Part shown: positions 1-6,561 of the stretch, one piece after another
Position numbering within the stretch: the first letter of the stretch is position 1
Layout of the letters: every line of letters starts with the position of its first letter
Assembly: GCA_002496845.1 (NCBI GenBank)
Contig: DALQ01000063.1
Coordinates: 1 to 9,345 of the forward strand
Direction: 5' to 3'
Length of the DNA stretch: 9,345 bases
From: Euryarchaeota archaeon UBA495
GTDB lineage: Archaea; Thermoplasmatota; Poseidoniia; Poseidoniales; Poseidoniaceae
Program-made: the position numbers and the translations under genes
The notes under the pieces: model-generated
The model's input: only the letters and a program-made list of their open reading frames with translations
Told to the model about the DNA's origin: nothing
Databases searched by the model: none

Positions 1-453
1 GTCTTCGAGGACACCGTACATGTACGGCGAACCTGAGCCGGTGGCGCAGTACACGTCGGGGATGGAACCACCGGCGGAGTCGATGGAGTAGACAGAGGGG
101 CCGCTGGGATCCACGCCAACGATGAGCAACTGGACCCAGTGGGGGCGTCCGGAGAGGATGTTCGCCGTCAAGGTCGCGGCGCCCTTGACGGTCATTTGCT
201 GACCGCGGCGCAGTTCGTAGAGGGCGACCTCTGCAGCGAGGGTGCGGGAAAGGGATTGGGCGTGTCCGACCAAACCGGCCGTGGTCAAGCCAAGGTTGTC
301 GCCGATGCGGAACAACTTCTGGACGCTCTTGTTGGCCACGAAGTGGCCCATGGTGGCGCGGTGGTCGGCACCGACAACGGCTCCGCCGTCAAAGGTAATG
401 CCCACCGTGCTCGTGCCGGTCTTCAGAACGCCTTCGTGCTCTCCCTGAATCAT
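1..453 (-). CDS. psmB: Archaeal 20S proteasome beta subunit, N-terminal 151 residues (C-terminus beyond the left edge)
   Basis: This is the proteolytic subunit of the 20S proteasome, which forms the inner beta rings of the cytoplasmic barrel and cuts unfolded proteins with an N-terminal threonine. I translated it from the minus strand: ATG at 453-451, open to base 1. A 13-residue propeptide ends KTG, followed by TSTVGI, so the mature enzyme should start at Thr14 after self-cleavage. Counting from that threonine, the family's catalytic positions fall in register: Thr1, Asp17 (in GADHRAT), Lys33 (in NKSVQKLF) and Ser129 (in GSGSPYMYG). His18 stands where Arg is more usual in the GADRRAT motif. 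A GGAGGTG ribosome site at 467-461 lies 7 bases before the ATG. The gene is divergent from the sepF-like gene. The last third or so of the protein is outside the window. Confidence 0.95.
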   Translation of the reverse strand, partial: MIQGEHEGVLKTGTSTVGITFDGGAVVGADHRATMGHFVANKSVQKLFRIGDNLGLTTAGLVGHAQSLSRTLAAEVALYELRRGQQMTVKGAATLTANILSGRPHWVQLLIVGVDPSGPSVYSIDSAGGSIPDVYCATGSGSPYMYGVLED

Positions 454-576
454 GGATGTCCACCTCCGCCACCCCGTATGAACAACGGGTGCGTGATGAA
501 GACTGTTTGTCGGACCCTTATGAATCCGCCGTCATCCTAAGCGAGGCTTCATGGGACCTCGACACCAGCCTACTGC
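454..576. promoter_or_regulatory. Divergent intergenic region between psmB and the sepF-like gene
   Basis: These 123 bases separate two divergent genes and must hold both promoters. Each direction has a weak A/T-rich box centred about 26 bases from the start codon. On the minus strand it is GTTCATAC at 483-476, before the psmB ATG. On the plus strand it is CTTCATG at 547-553, before the sepF ATG. A third similar stretch, CTTATGAAT, lies at 517-525. The minus-strand side also carries the psmB ribosome site (467-461). I see no Shine-Dalgarno before the plus-strand gene. No small ORF here looks convincing. The boxes are weak matches in a short region, so the promoter assignment is tentative. Confidence 0.35.
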
Positions 577-1098
577 ATGGCACGCCGACCCGACGCCGAT
601 GAATGGCAGTCCTCGCTGGACGCCTTCACCGGTGCGCCGGAGGAACAGCCGCGCACGCCCGTGGGTGCACCGCTGGAGCAGTTCGACATGCCGAGCCTGC
701 GGCATGATGCACGGCGCGTGCCAGAAGCCCCGACGGTCCCCCACGCGTACCACGACCTGCGCAACATCTACCCAGACGCGCCGGTCCCGACCGGACCGGG
801 TGCACCGGTCATCCATCGAGCGTCTTTGAACAGCATCGAAGGCATTGGCCAAGTGATGGATTGGGCGGCCGAAGGGCACATCACGCTCCTGGACCTCGCT
901 CCGCTCTTCGGACGACGGGACGACTTCCGAATGGCCCTCGACCACCTTTCGGTCTTTGTCGAGGACGACCTCGGAGGCCGTTTGCTCCAACTGACCGACA
1001 CCCGGATCCTCGTGCTGCCCCAAGGCGTGGAAGGCGTGCGTGGGGTCGATGACGCTCCTGAATCCGTCCGCCCCGATGGCGACGGGAGGCGTTGGTGA
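577..1098 (+). CDS. sepF: SepF-like cell division protein (DUF552 domain)
   Basis: The 173-residue protein has a Pro- and charge-rich, probably disordered N-terminal region (about 1-77) and a SepF-type domain at about 78-154. The domain shows the family pattern: a short strand with LNSIEGI, a helix, then GHITLLDLAPL, a helix with RMALDHLSVFVED, the conserved glycine pair in DLGGRLLQL, and the closing strand ILVLPQGV. In archaea with FtsZ, SepF forms dimers that tether the FtsZ ring to the membrane. This N-terminus (MARRPDADEW) does not look like the usual membrane-targeting amphipathic helix. ATG 577 is the only standard start, because an in-frame stop lies at 538-540 with no ATG, GTG or TTG between. 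No Shine-Dalgarno is visible, so a leaderless transcript is plausible. The stop abuts the ATG of the ZPR1 gene. Domain call good, function inferred. Confidence 0.72.
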   Translation: MARRPDADEWQSSLDAFTGAPEEQPRTPVGAPLEQFDMPSLRHDARRVPEAPTVPHAYHDLRNIYPDAPVPTGPGAPVIHRASLNSIEGIGQVMDWAAEGHITLLDLAPLFGRRDDFRMALDHLSVFVEDDLGGRLLQLTDTRILVLPQGVEGVRGVDDAPESVRPDGDGRRW

Positions 1099-1692
1099 AT
1101 GGAACAAACCGTCAACGCACCCTGCCCGACCTGCGGTGATGCAGACGGGCTTCGGTTGCGCACCCACATCGACGAGATTCCGTACTTCGGTGAGCACACG
1201 CAAGTCACCCTGCTTTGCGTGGCCTGTGGCTGGAGGCAAACCGACCTGATCCCTGCAGAAGCGCAAACCCCGACCGGTTGGAAACTTGAGATTTCTTCGC
1301 CCCGTCACTTGACTGCGCGCGTGGTCCGCTCAACGGCCTGCACCGTGCGCATCCCCGAACTTGACCTGGAAGTGGCCCCCGGCGCCTCATCCACGGGTTA
1401 TGTGTCCAACGTTGAAGGCGTCCTCCAGCGATTTTTGGACGTCCTCGACATCGTCGAACGCGACGTGGTGGCCCACGGCGACCTTCCAGAGGAGCGTGCT
1501 GCGCTTGATCTGTTGCGAATGAGGCTCACGATGACCATGGCCGCCGTGTTTGATGCGCCGGTGACCCTTGAGCTCCTCGACCCCAGCGGACGGTCGCTGA
1601 TCCTTGACGACGATGCATCGCAACGTGAATTGACGGCCGAAGAAGCCGATGAATTGCCGACGGGGCCTGAACCCCCCGTGTTTTCGTCCTGA
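1099..1692 (+). CDS. ZPR1-type zinc-finger domain protein
   Basis: The 197-residue protein matches the archaeal single-module ZPR1 family. An N-terminal four-cysteine zinc finger is complete: Cys9-x2-Cys12, 27 residues, then Cys40-x2-Cys43, with the typical IPYFGE stretch before the second pair. It is followed by a ZPR1 beta domain with RVVRSTACTVRIPEL at about 75-89 and GYVSNVEGVLQRFLD at about 99-113. The acidic C-terminal tail is probably flexible. Eukaryotic ZPR1 binds translation factor eEF1A and is linked to its folding; the archaeal role is less clear, and a translation-related role here is inference. The ATG directly follows the sepF stop (TGAATG), and a GGGAGG at 1084-1089 inside the end of sepF sits 9 bases upstream, so translation is probably coupled. 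The gene converges on trpS with only 3 bases between the stop codons. Confidence 0.85.
   Translation: MEQTVNAPCPTCGDADGLRLRTHIDEIPYFGEHTQVTLLCVACGWRQTDLIPAEAQTPTGWKLEISSPRHLTARVVRSTACTVRIPELDLEVAPGASSTGYVSNVEGVLQRFLDVLDIVERDVVAHGDLPEERAALDLLRMRLTMTMAAVFDAPVTLELLDPSGRSLILDDDASQRELTAEEADELPTGPEPPVFSS
1660..1679 (-). terminator. Possible hairpin downstream of trpS, inside the end of the ZPR1 gene
   Basis: A 6-base inverted repeat (ACGGGG at 1660-1665, CCCCGT at 1674-1679) encloses an 8-base loop. For the minus strand it begins 17 bases after the trpS stop, so it could mark the 3' end of that transcript. No T-tract follows on the minus strand. On the plus strand it is followed by TTTT (1681-1684), but that would end the ZPR1 message before its own stop, so that reading is unlikely. 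Chance is possible in GC-rich coding DNA. Confidence 0.2.
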
Positions 1693-1695
1693 AGC

Positions 1696-3117
1696 TCAGC
1701 GTGCATCAGGTGCGAGGAAAGTCTCCACCAGGTGAGCCGTCTCGTCCCGACGTTCGGCCAGATCGCCCAGCCACACCTCGGCACGTTCCAAGCACGCTTG
1801 CTTCATCTCACCGGCCAGCAAGCGGCCCGCGCGGTAGGATTCTGCAAGGTCGGCGAGCACGGCATCGTCTTCTTCGAAGAAGTACGCCATGTACTGGAAG
1901 GCCACGTCACGGTCGGGGTCACCGCCAAGGCGGCGGTGTTCCTCCACCGTCGGCTGACCGCCCGAAAAGGCCCGCTTGATTTTCTTGGCCACCTTGGCCG
2001 GCTCATCGCCGAGGAAGATGGTGGAATCTGGACGGCTGCTGGACATCTTGTCCCCGTCCAGCCCGACCGCAAAGTGATGGTAGGTGGACGAGGGAGGCAT
2101 CAGCCCCATTCCGCCGAGATCACGTTCCAAGCCGAGCAGCGCGAGGCGAACGGACGCAAGGTCGCGCTTGGAGGCCGAAGGCACCTCAACCGTCCCGTGT
2201 TTGGGGTTCGGCCGGAGGTCGCTGAAGCCAAGGGCCGAAAGACGCTCGACAATTCGGTCAAACACGGCTTGTCGAGCCCCACGGTCAACGCGGCCGTTTG
2301 GCTGCTGCCCAAAGGCGGCCGCGTTGCTGTCCTGAACGGACAGCGCCACGGTCAGTCCGGCGCTTTTGCCCGGTTTCAGGTTGAACCAATTGGTCTTGGA
2401 GGCCAGACCGCGCGTCAGGCGCAGGTGGGGATCTTGATCGACACCAACCGGGACCACGATCGGGCGCAACCCACCGTAGTCGTCCGTTTGCGGATGGAGG
2501 ATGTCGCCGGCCTGAACCAGCGGTGCTTGCACGTGGGCAAGATTGGTTTCCCCCTTGAAGCCGTAGATGGCCTCGAATTCAGACAAGTTCGTGCGCCGCC
2601 CGAGTTGGAAGCCAAGGCGCTGAACGATGGGGCGAGAGGATTGGAAGTAGACGTTGGTGCGCTCTGGGTCGAGCCCCAGCGCGGCGTAATTCGCGATGTA
2701 CTGTTCCAACGCAATCTTTCGCCCTTCCTTGAGGCCCACGCCACGCGTGGCTTGGCTCTCAAGGTCGGCCACGGCGATGGTCACGTCGCCGCCGTGTTCC
2801 TGGAACCAGCGCACCTGATCGATGACCATCGAATGCCCAAGGTGCATCCTTCCAGAAGGCATCAACCCGGTCAAGACGCCAAACGCTTCTCCTTTGCGCT
2901 GAGCATCGAGGACGCCCTCGAGGTCACGGTGAGCGAAGACGATGCCTCGGCGATGAAGGCGGGTGGGGTTTGGAAGGTCCAGACCTTCCATCCGGTTGAG
3001 CCCAAAGCGGGCGATGATGCCCTCATAGTCGGTGGATTGGGCGCTGCTCCATGGGTCAATCTCCACACGTCCACCTCGTCGTGTGGCGGGACCCGTCGGG
3101 GATGAAGCCTTCGTCAC
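1696..3117 (-). CDS. trpS: Tryptophan--tRNA ligase, archaeal/eukaryotic type
   Basis: Class I aminoacyl-tRNA synthetase that charges tRNA-Trp with tryptophan in the cytoplasm. The 473-residue protein carries the N-terminal DPW...DYEGIIARFG element of the archaeal type (about 21-39), the HIGH-type signature HLGH at 92-95 inside TGLMPSGRMHLGHSM, QDPHLRLTR at 228-236, and the KMSKS-type loop KMSSS at 357-361. About 90 extra residues (roughly 241-335) lie between QDPHLRLTR and the PPSSTYHHF segment before KMSSS; compact archaeal enzymes such as that of Pyrococcus lack them. I recall haloarchaeal enzymes having an insert near the same place, unverified. The start is GTG at 3117-3115, overlapping the upstream stop by 4 bases (GTGA). 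A GAGGAAG at 3125-3119 can serve as ribosome site. An ATG start at residue 43 would remove the conserved N-terminal element. Confidence 0.95.
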   Translation of the reverse strand: MTKASSPTGPATRRGGRVEIDPWSSAQSTDYEGIIARFGLNRMEGLDLPNPTRLHRRGIVFAHRDLEGVLDAQRKGEAFGVLTGLMPSGRMHLGHSMVIDQVRWFQEHGGDVTIAVADLESQATRGVGLKEGRKIALEQYIANYAALGLDPERTNVYFQSSRPIVQRLGFQLGRRTNLSEFEAIYGFKGETNLAHVQAPLVQAGDILHPQTDDYGGLRPIVVPVGVDQDPHLRLTRGLASKTNWFNLKPGKSAGLTVALSVQDSNAAAFGQQPNGRVDRGARQAVFDRIVERLSALGFSDLRPNPKHGTVEVPSASKRDLASVRLALLGLERDLGGMGLMPPSSTYHHFAVGLDGDKMSSSRPDSTIFLGDEPAKVAKKIKRAFSGGQPTVEEHRRLGGDPDRDVAFQYMAYFFEEDDAVLADLAESYRAGRLLAGEMKQACLERAEVWLGDLAERRDETAHLVETFLAPDAR

Positions 3118-4370
3118 TCTTCCTCGTTGATGCGCCGGCTTGGGGGGTTCGGAGCAAGGGCGGAAGAACCGTCATCGCTGCGAATCACGTGCCGCATGGC
3201 GAGGATGGTGCCCACAGCCGCCAACAGCCCGACCCACGGGAGCCAGGGCATCTCTGGATCGGCGTCCCGAGGGATGACCAACCACGTGAACCGAAGCTCA
3301 GGTTCGTCGTTGAAGCGCTTGCTCCAACGGAAAAGGTCCCATGTGTCATGCCCTGCGATGGTCACGGCCACGCCCAATCCGTTCCACTGATCGGTCATCC
3401 CGAGGACGTCCAAATCCGAACGGTTGACCGGCGCGTCGAGAAGCAGGTCCATTCGCTGCCCCACCGCCAGGCTCAGGAGGGTTTCATTGCCCTCAAACCG
3501 GAACCCAACCGCCGTGTTCCGAACACCGGTAAGGTCCTCAGCCGGAAGGCCATCGATGCTGACGTTGGTGACCGCGGTGCCTTCTGGAGGAAGGAAACGC
3601 CACGTTGTCGGGACCTTCCACGCTTCAGGGTTGGAGGAACTGCAGGCAACCGTATCCTCGAGCGTGAAACTGACGCGACGTGCGTCGTCAGGGTCGACGG
3701 TCAAATCGAATTCGTGGCAACGTGACACGGCCCACGTCGACCATGCCTCGCCCCATGTGGTGAACCATACGTCGTCACGCTCCAGCAGCATGTCTGCGAC
3801 ATCGCCGTCGTGACGGATGGTCGCGTCGTTGACGCGACCGATCCAGTACATGTTGACCAAGCCACCAGCGTCAAGTTCCGCTTCCAAGAGGTCCATTTGA
3901 GCCACCTCCTTTTCCAGCGACCCACCGCGGCGACCAAGGTTGTACCAATCTTCCTCAAAGGAGGGCGCATCGCTGGCGTTGTGCCACGCGCTTGTGGCCA
4001 ATCCTGTGTTGTCACCATGGACGACGAATCCGAGGTCACCAAGCAGGGTGTGATCCGTCGCAGGAAGCCCGGGTGGCGTGTACAACGACACCGGAGCGTC
4101 CCCCCACATGGAGGCTGGCGTCCGTGCGGTAAGGTAGTCGCGGCACGCCGTGGCCACGGCCCCGGGGTCGTTGGCCCAACTCAATCCAGGCATGCCGTAG
4201 CACCCGAATTCATCGCCTGCTTCGATGCGCTCAACCGCCATGCTGGTCTCCAGCCAACCGTCCTCTTCCCACGCTTCGGCGGCCGCGAAGGGGGCGCTGA
4301 CCGGCACCACAAGGACCGCAAACAGCAGGAGGGCCACCGCGCGCTGCATGACCGGGTCTCGGACCTTCAT
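3114..4370 (-). CDS. Secreted, C-terminally membrane-anchored protein of unknown function
   Basis: I do not recognise this 418-residue protein. Its N-terminus is a Sec-type signal peptide: Lys/Arg residues, a hydrophobic core at about 11-25, then an Ala-rich stretch with likely cleavage near 31-33. A second hydrophobic segment (about 374-393) followed by RHVIR and a short polar tail (to 418) suggests a single C-terminal anchor with most of the protein outside the cell. The outer part is rich in Trp and Asp/Glu, and has four cysteines (57, 76, 218, 243) that could form two disulfides. N-x-S/T sequons (131, 269, 295 and 316) could carry glycans. A region around 110-215 (with GFVVHGDNTG and VNMYWIGRVND) vaguely recalls polysaccharide deacetylase-like barrels, but I see no diagnostic motif. 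Start is ATG 4370, with Met8 (4349) as an alternative. Its stop overlaps the trpS start, implying coupling. Confidence 0.8.
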   Translation of the reverse strand: MKVRDPVMQRAVALLLFAVLVVPVSAPFAAAEAWEEDGWLETSMAVERIEAGDEFGCYGMPGLSWANDPGAVATACRDYLTARTPASMWGDAPVSLYTPPGLPATDHTLLGDLGFVVHGDNTGLATSAWHNASDAPSFEEDWYNLGRRGGSLEKEVAQMDLLEAELDAGGLVNMYWIGRVNDATIRHDGDVADMLLERDDVWFTTWGEAWSTWAVSRCHEFDLTVDPDDARRVSFTLEDTVACSSSNPEAWKVPTTWRFLPPEGTAVTNVSIDGLPAEDLTGVRNTAVGFRFEGNETLLSLAVGQRMDLLLDAPVNRSDLDVLGMTDQWNGLGVAVTIAGHDTWDLFRWSKRFNDEPELRFTWLVIPRDADPEMPWLPWVGLLAAVGTILAMRHVIRSDDGSSALAPNPPSRRINEEE

Positions 4371-4451
4371 GATTTGAGCCTTGCAGCCGAATCAAGGTGC
4401 AAACCTCCCGTCAGCGGTGAAGATTGATACCTCGGGCTTCGATGGAGGACC
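4371..4451. promoter_or_regulatory. Short divergent promoter region between the secreted-protein gene and the plsC-like gene
   Basis: These 81 bases lie between divergent starts. On the plus strand, ATTGATAC at 4423-4430 is centred about 25-26 bases before the GTG at 4452, a position suited to an archaeal TATA box for a leaderless message. A GGAGG at 4444-4448 gives an alternative ribosome site, but with only 3 bases of spacing. On the minus strand I see neither a clear TATA box nor a good Shine-Dalgarno before ATG 4370. Confidence 0.3.
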
Positions 4452-5231
4452 GTGAGCGAGGAGGCCAAGGAGGCTTGGACGACGGTCGTTGCTCGCAGCG
4501 GCATCCGTTCAGCCGACCAGGTTGAACTCCGCTATCCGAACTACCGGCGCCTCCGGGTGTTGCTGAATCCCGGGATGCGGCTCTTCCTCAGGCTTCGCAT
4601 GCGCGGTCTGCATCATGTCCCGCGACGTGGACCGGTCATCCTTGCTGCGAACCACCTTTCGCACGTGGATCCAATCATGGTCATCATGGCCACACGCCGC
4701 AAAGCGCACTACCTTGCGAAAGACGGGCACTTTGTCTCAGGTCCACGCAAGTGGCTGATGAACGCCACCGGCCAAATCGAAACGAACCGGGAGACCGGGG
4801 CCCGTGACGCCCTTTCAAGCGCCGTAGCGCTGCTTGAAGCCGACAAAGCCGTCGGCATTTTCCCCGAAGGCACGCGATCCAAGCGCACGGAAGCACCCTA
4901 CCTTTTGGATGGAAAAACCGGTGTTGCGCGCCTGGCAGCCACCGTCCCCCATGCAACCGTGGTCCCTGTGGCCCTGATTGGAACACGCGACATGATGCAA
5001 CCCTCGGCGCACAAATTCCCACGCTTTTGGAGGCGGGTGAACATCACCATTGGACGAGGAGTGACGTGGGAAGAATGGCTCATTCACCCCGACGGCGCTG
5101 CCCTTGAAGACGCAGAGGTGATCGCCATGGCGGAGATGGAGGACGACGATTTGAACGCCAAAATGGCGGTCCTGCAACGCCAATTCACCGACCAACTCAT
5201 GGCCAGCCTGAGTCATCTCGGCGCCCCCTGA
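4452..5231 (+). CDS. PlsC-type lysophospholipid acyltransferase (1-acylglycerol-3-phosphate acyltransferase family)
   Basis: Family members transfer an acyl group from acyl-ACP or acyl-CoA to a lysophospholipid, typically lysophosphatidic acid at the inner membrane face. The 259-residue protein shows the acyltransferase blocks in order: motif I NHLSHVD (67-73), giving the catalytic HX4D pair His68/Asp73; the block around GQIETNRE (107-114); motif III FPEGTRS (137-143); and motif IV VPVALIG (171-177). There is no clear separate transmembrane helix, only a hydrophobic stretch near 33-48. A GTG start at 4452 is the only plausible one, because a stop lies at 4425-4427 in frame. GGAGG (4444-4448) is close, with 3 bases of spacing. 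Archaeal membrane lipids are normally isoprenoid ethers, so a fatty-acyl ester enzyme is notable here. The true acyl acceptor cannot be read from sequence. thyA starts 40 bases downstream on the same strand. Confidence 0.88.
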   Translation: MSEEAKEAWTTVVARSGIRSADQVELRYPNYRRLRVLLNPGMRLFLRLRMRGLHHVPRRGPVILAANHLSHVDPIMVIMATRRKAHYLAKDGHFVSGPRKWLMNATGQIETNRETGARDALSSAVALLEADKAVGIFPEGTRSKRTEAPYLLDGKTGVARLAATVPHATVVPVALIGTRDMMQPSAHKFPRFWRRVNITIGRGVTWEEWLIHPDGAALEDAEVIAMAEMEDDDLNAKMAVLQRQFTDQLMASLSHLGAP

Positions 5232-5271
5232 GACCGACAAGCCTCAAGGGCCGCAGCACGAAGTCAGCCCC

Positions 5272-6066
5272 ATGCAAGCCTACCTCGACCTGCTGCAAAG
5301 GGTCCTCGACGAAGGCGTGCCAAAGGGTGACAGGACCGGAACGGGCACCCTCAGCGTCTTCGGACATCAAATGCGGTTCGACCTCAGCGAGGGGTTCCCG
5401 TTGGTGACCACCAAGCGCATCCACATCCCTTCCGTAGTCCATGAGTTGCTGTGGTTCCTCAAAGGGGACACCAACGTGCGTTACCTCCAGGAGAACGGCG
5501 TCCGAATCTGGAACGAATGGGCCGACGAACATGGCGACCTTGGCCCGGTCTACGGCAAACAATGGCGCCGCTGGGTCGGTCCAGACGGTGTTGAGCACGA
5601 TCAGGTCGCTGAGGCCATCCGTCTCATCCGTGAAGACCCCAACAGCCGTCGCATCATCGTCAGTGCGTGGAACGTGGCAGACCTCCCTGCCATGGCCCTC
5701 ATGCCCTGCCACGCCTTCTTCCAATTCCACGTCGCCGACGGTCGTCTCAACTGCCAAATGTACCAACGCAGCGCAGACGTGTTCCTTGGCGTCCCGTTCA
5801 ACATCGCGTCATACAGCCTTCTGACCCACATGATGGCTCAGGTCTGTGGACTGAAGCCCGGCGTGTTTGTGCACAGTCTGGGTGACGCTCACCTCTACAA
5901 CAACCACCTTGAGCAAGCACGGTTGCAGGTCACACGCGAACCCTTGCCTCTCCCCAGCCTCAAGCTTGACACCTCGGTCACGGACATCGACGCCTTCACG
6001 GCGGAACACATCGAAATCGTGGACTACGAGCATCACCCACACATCGCCGCGCCCATCGCCGTCTGA
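5272..6066 (+). CDS. thyA: Thymidylate synthase (ThyA, folate-dependent)
   Basis: Converts dUMP to dTMP using 5,10-methylene-tetrahydrofolate as carbon donor and reductant, leaving dihydrofolate. The protein is 264 residues, the same length as the E. coli enzyme as I know it, with key residues at the same numbers: Arg21, Arg126-Arg127, catalytic Cys146 (in MPCHAFFQF), Gln165-Arg166-Ser167, Asp169, Asn177 (in VPFNIASYS), His207 and Tyr209. It looks fully active. The start MQAYLDLLQRVLDEG aligns with the family N-terminus, which fixes ATG 5272; no strong Shine-Dalgarno precedes it. The folA ATG follows 9 bases after the stop, so the two are almost certainly one message, and functionally they belong together because DHFR recycles the dihydrofolate produced. 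Such a close match to bacterial ThyA in an archaeal setting fits acquisition from bacteria, which is inference. Confidence 0.97.
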   Translation: MQAYLDLLQRVLDEGVPKGDRTGTGTLSVFGHQMRFDLSEGFPLVTTKRIHIPSVVHELLWFLKGDTNVRYLQENGVRIWNEWADEHGDLGPVYGKQWRRWVGPDGVEHDQVAEAIRLIREDPNSRRIIVSAWNVADLPAMALMPCHAFFQFHVADGRLNCQMYQRSADVFLGVPFNIASYSLLTHMMAQVCGLKPGVFVHSLGDAHLYNNHLEQARLQVTREPLPLPSLKLDTSVTDIDAFTAEHIEIVDYEHHPHIAAPIAV

Positions 6067-6075
6067 GGTTCTTCC

Positions 6076-6561
6076 ATGCCGTTGCACCTCATCTGGGCCG
6101 AGGACGAAGCCGGTGGCATCGGCCGTGACGGTGACCTTCCGTGGCGCCAACGGACCGACCTGCAACGCTTCAAGGCCTTGACCATGGGCCACCCCGTGAT
6201 CATGGGTCGGCGCACGTGGGAAAGCTTGCCTTTCCCCCTGCCCGGCCGTGAGAACTTGGTGCTGACCCGCCATCCTGACTGGAGCGACGATGGAGCCGTT
6301 CGAACGACCATCGAACACGTACGCGCACGCTCAGAAGCGGGTGAGACCTTGTTCATCATCGGCGGAGGAGAAATCTACGCTTTGCTGTTGAGCGAAGCAA
6401 CGGTCGTGCATCGCACTGTCGTGCACACCACCGTGAACGGCGCAGACACCCATGCTCCGCCGCTGGATTCTGCCACCTGGACCTTGGCCTCGACAGAGAC
6501 AATCGCGGCTCAGGACGGTGATGCGCACGACCAGACCTTCGAGCGCTGGACCCGCTCGTGA
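6076..6561 (+). CDS. folA: Dihydrofolate reductase
   Basis: Reduces dihydrofolate to tetrahydrofolate with NADPH, the partner step to ThyA. The 161-residue length is typical of bacterial-type DHFR. Visible elements are GGIGRDGDLPWR (13-24, the Met20-loop region with the conserved Trp23), the acidic substrate-binding residue Asp28 in TDLQRFK, the NADPH-binding stretch VIMGRRTWESL (41-51), and the second glycine motif IIGGGEIY (94-101). A GAGG at 6065-6068, overlapping the thyA stop, lies 7 bases before the ATG, consistent with coupled translation. The stop TGA (6559-6561) directly abuts the stop of the convergent membrane-protein gene at 6562, so the folA transcript must run into that gene's 3' end. 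Confidence 0.95.
   Translation: MPLHLIWAEDEAGGIGRDGDLPWRQRTDLQRFKALTMGHPVIMGRRTWESLPFPLPGRENLVLTRHPDWSDDGAVRTTIEHVRARSEAGETLFIIGGGEIYALLLSEATVVHRTVVHTTVNGADTHAPPLDSATWTLASTETIAAQDGDAHDQTFERWTRS
6540..6558 (-). terminator. Possible hairpin just after the stop of the GIDE-like gene
   Basis: CGAGCG (6540-6545) and CGCTCG (6553-6558) pair perfectly around a 7-base loop. On the minus strand the hairpin begins 3 bases after the stop of the gene that ends at 6562. It lies wholly within the last codons of folA. There is no T-tract after it, so it is not a classical intrinsic terminator. Confidence 0.2.

Noticed and set aside
139..540. 133-codon open frame on the plus strand opposite psmB
   Set aside because: The minus strand encodes a proteasome beta subunit with all catalytic residues in register. 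This frame is a shadow.
532..1308. 258-codon open frame on the minus strand opposite sepF and ZPR1
   Set aside because: It is antisense to two genes with family motifs (SepF domain, four-cysteine zinc finger), and its translation shows no domain.
1660..1684. Hairpin plus TTTT on the plus strand as an intrinsic terminator for sepF-ZPR1
   Set aside because: It would end the message before the ZPR1 stop codon at 1690-1692, so it cannot be the normal terminator.
1732..3105. 457-codon open frame on the plus strand opposite trpS
   Set aside because: It lies wholly antisense to trpS, which has complete synthetase motifs. The translation has no recognisable domain and looks like a shadow of GC-rich codon use.
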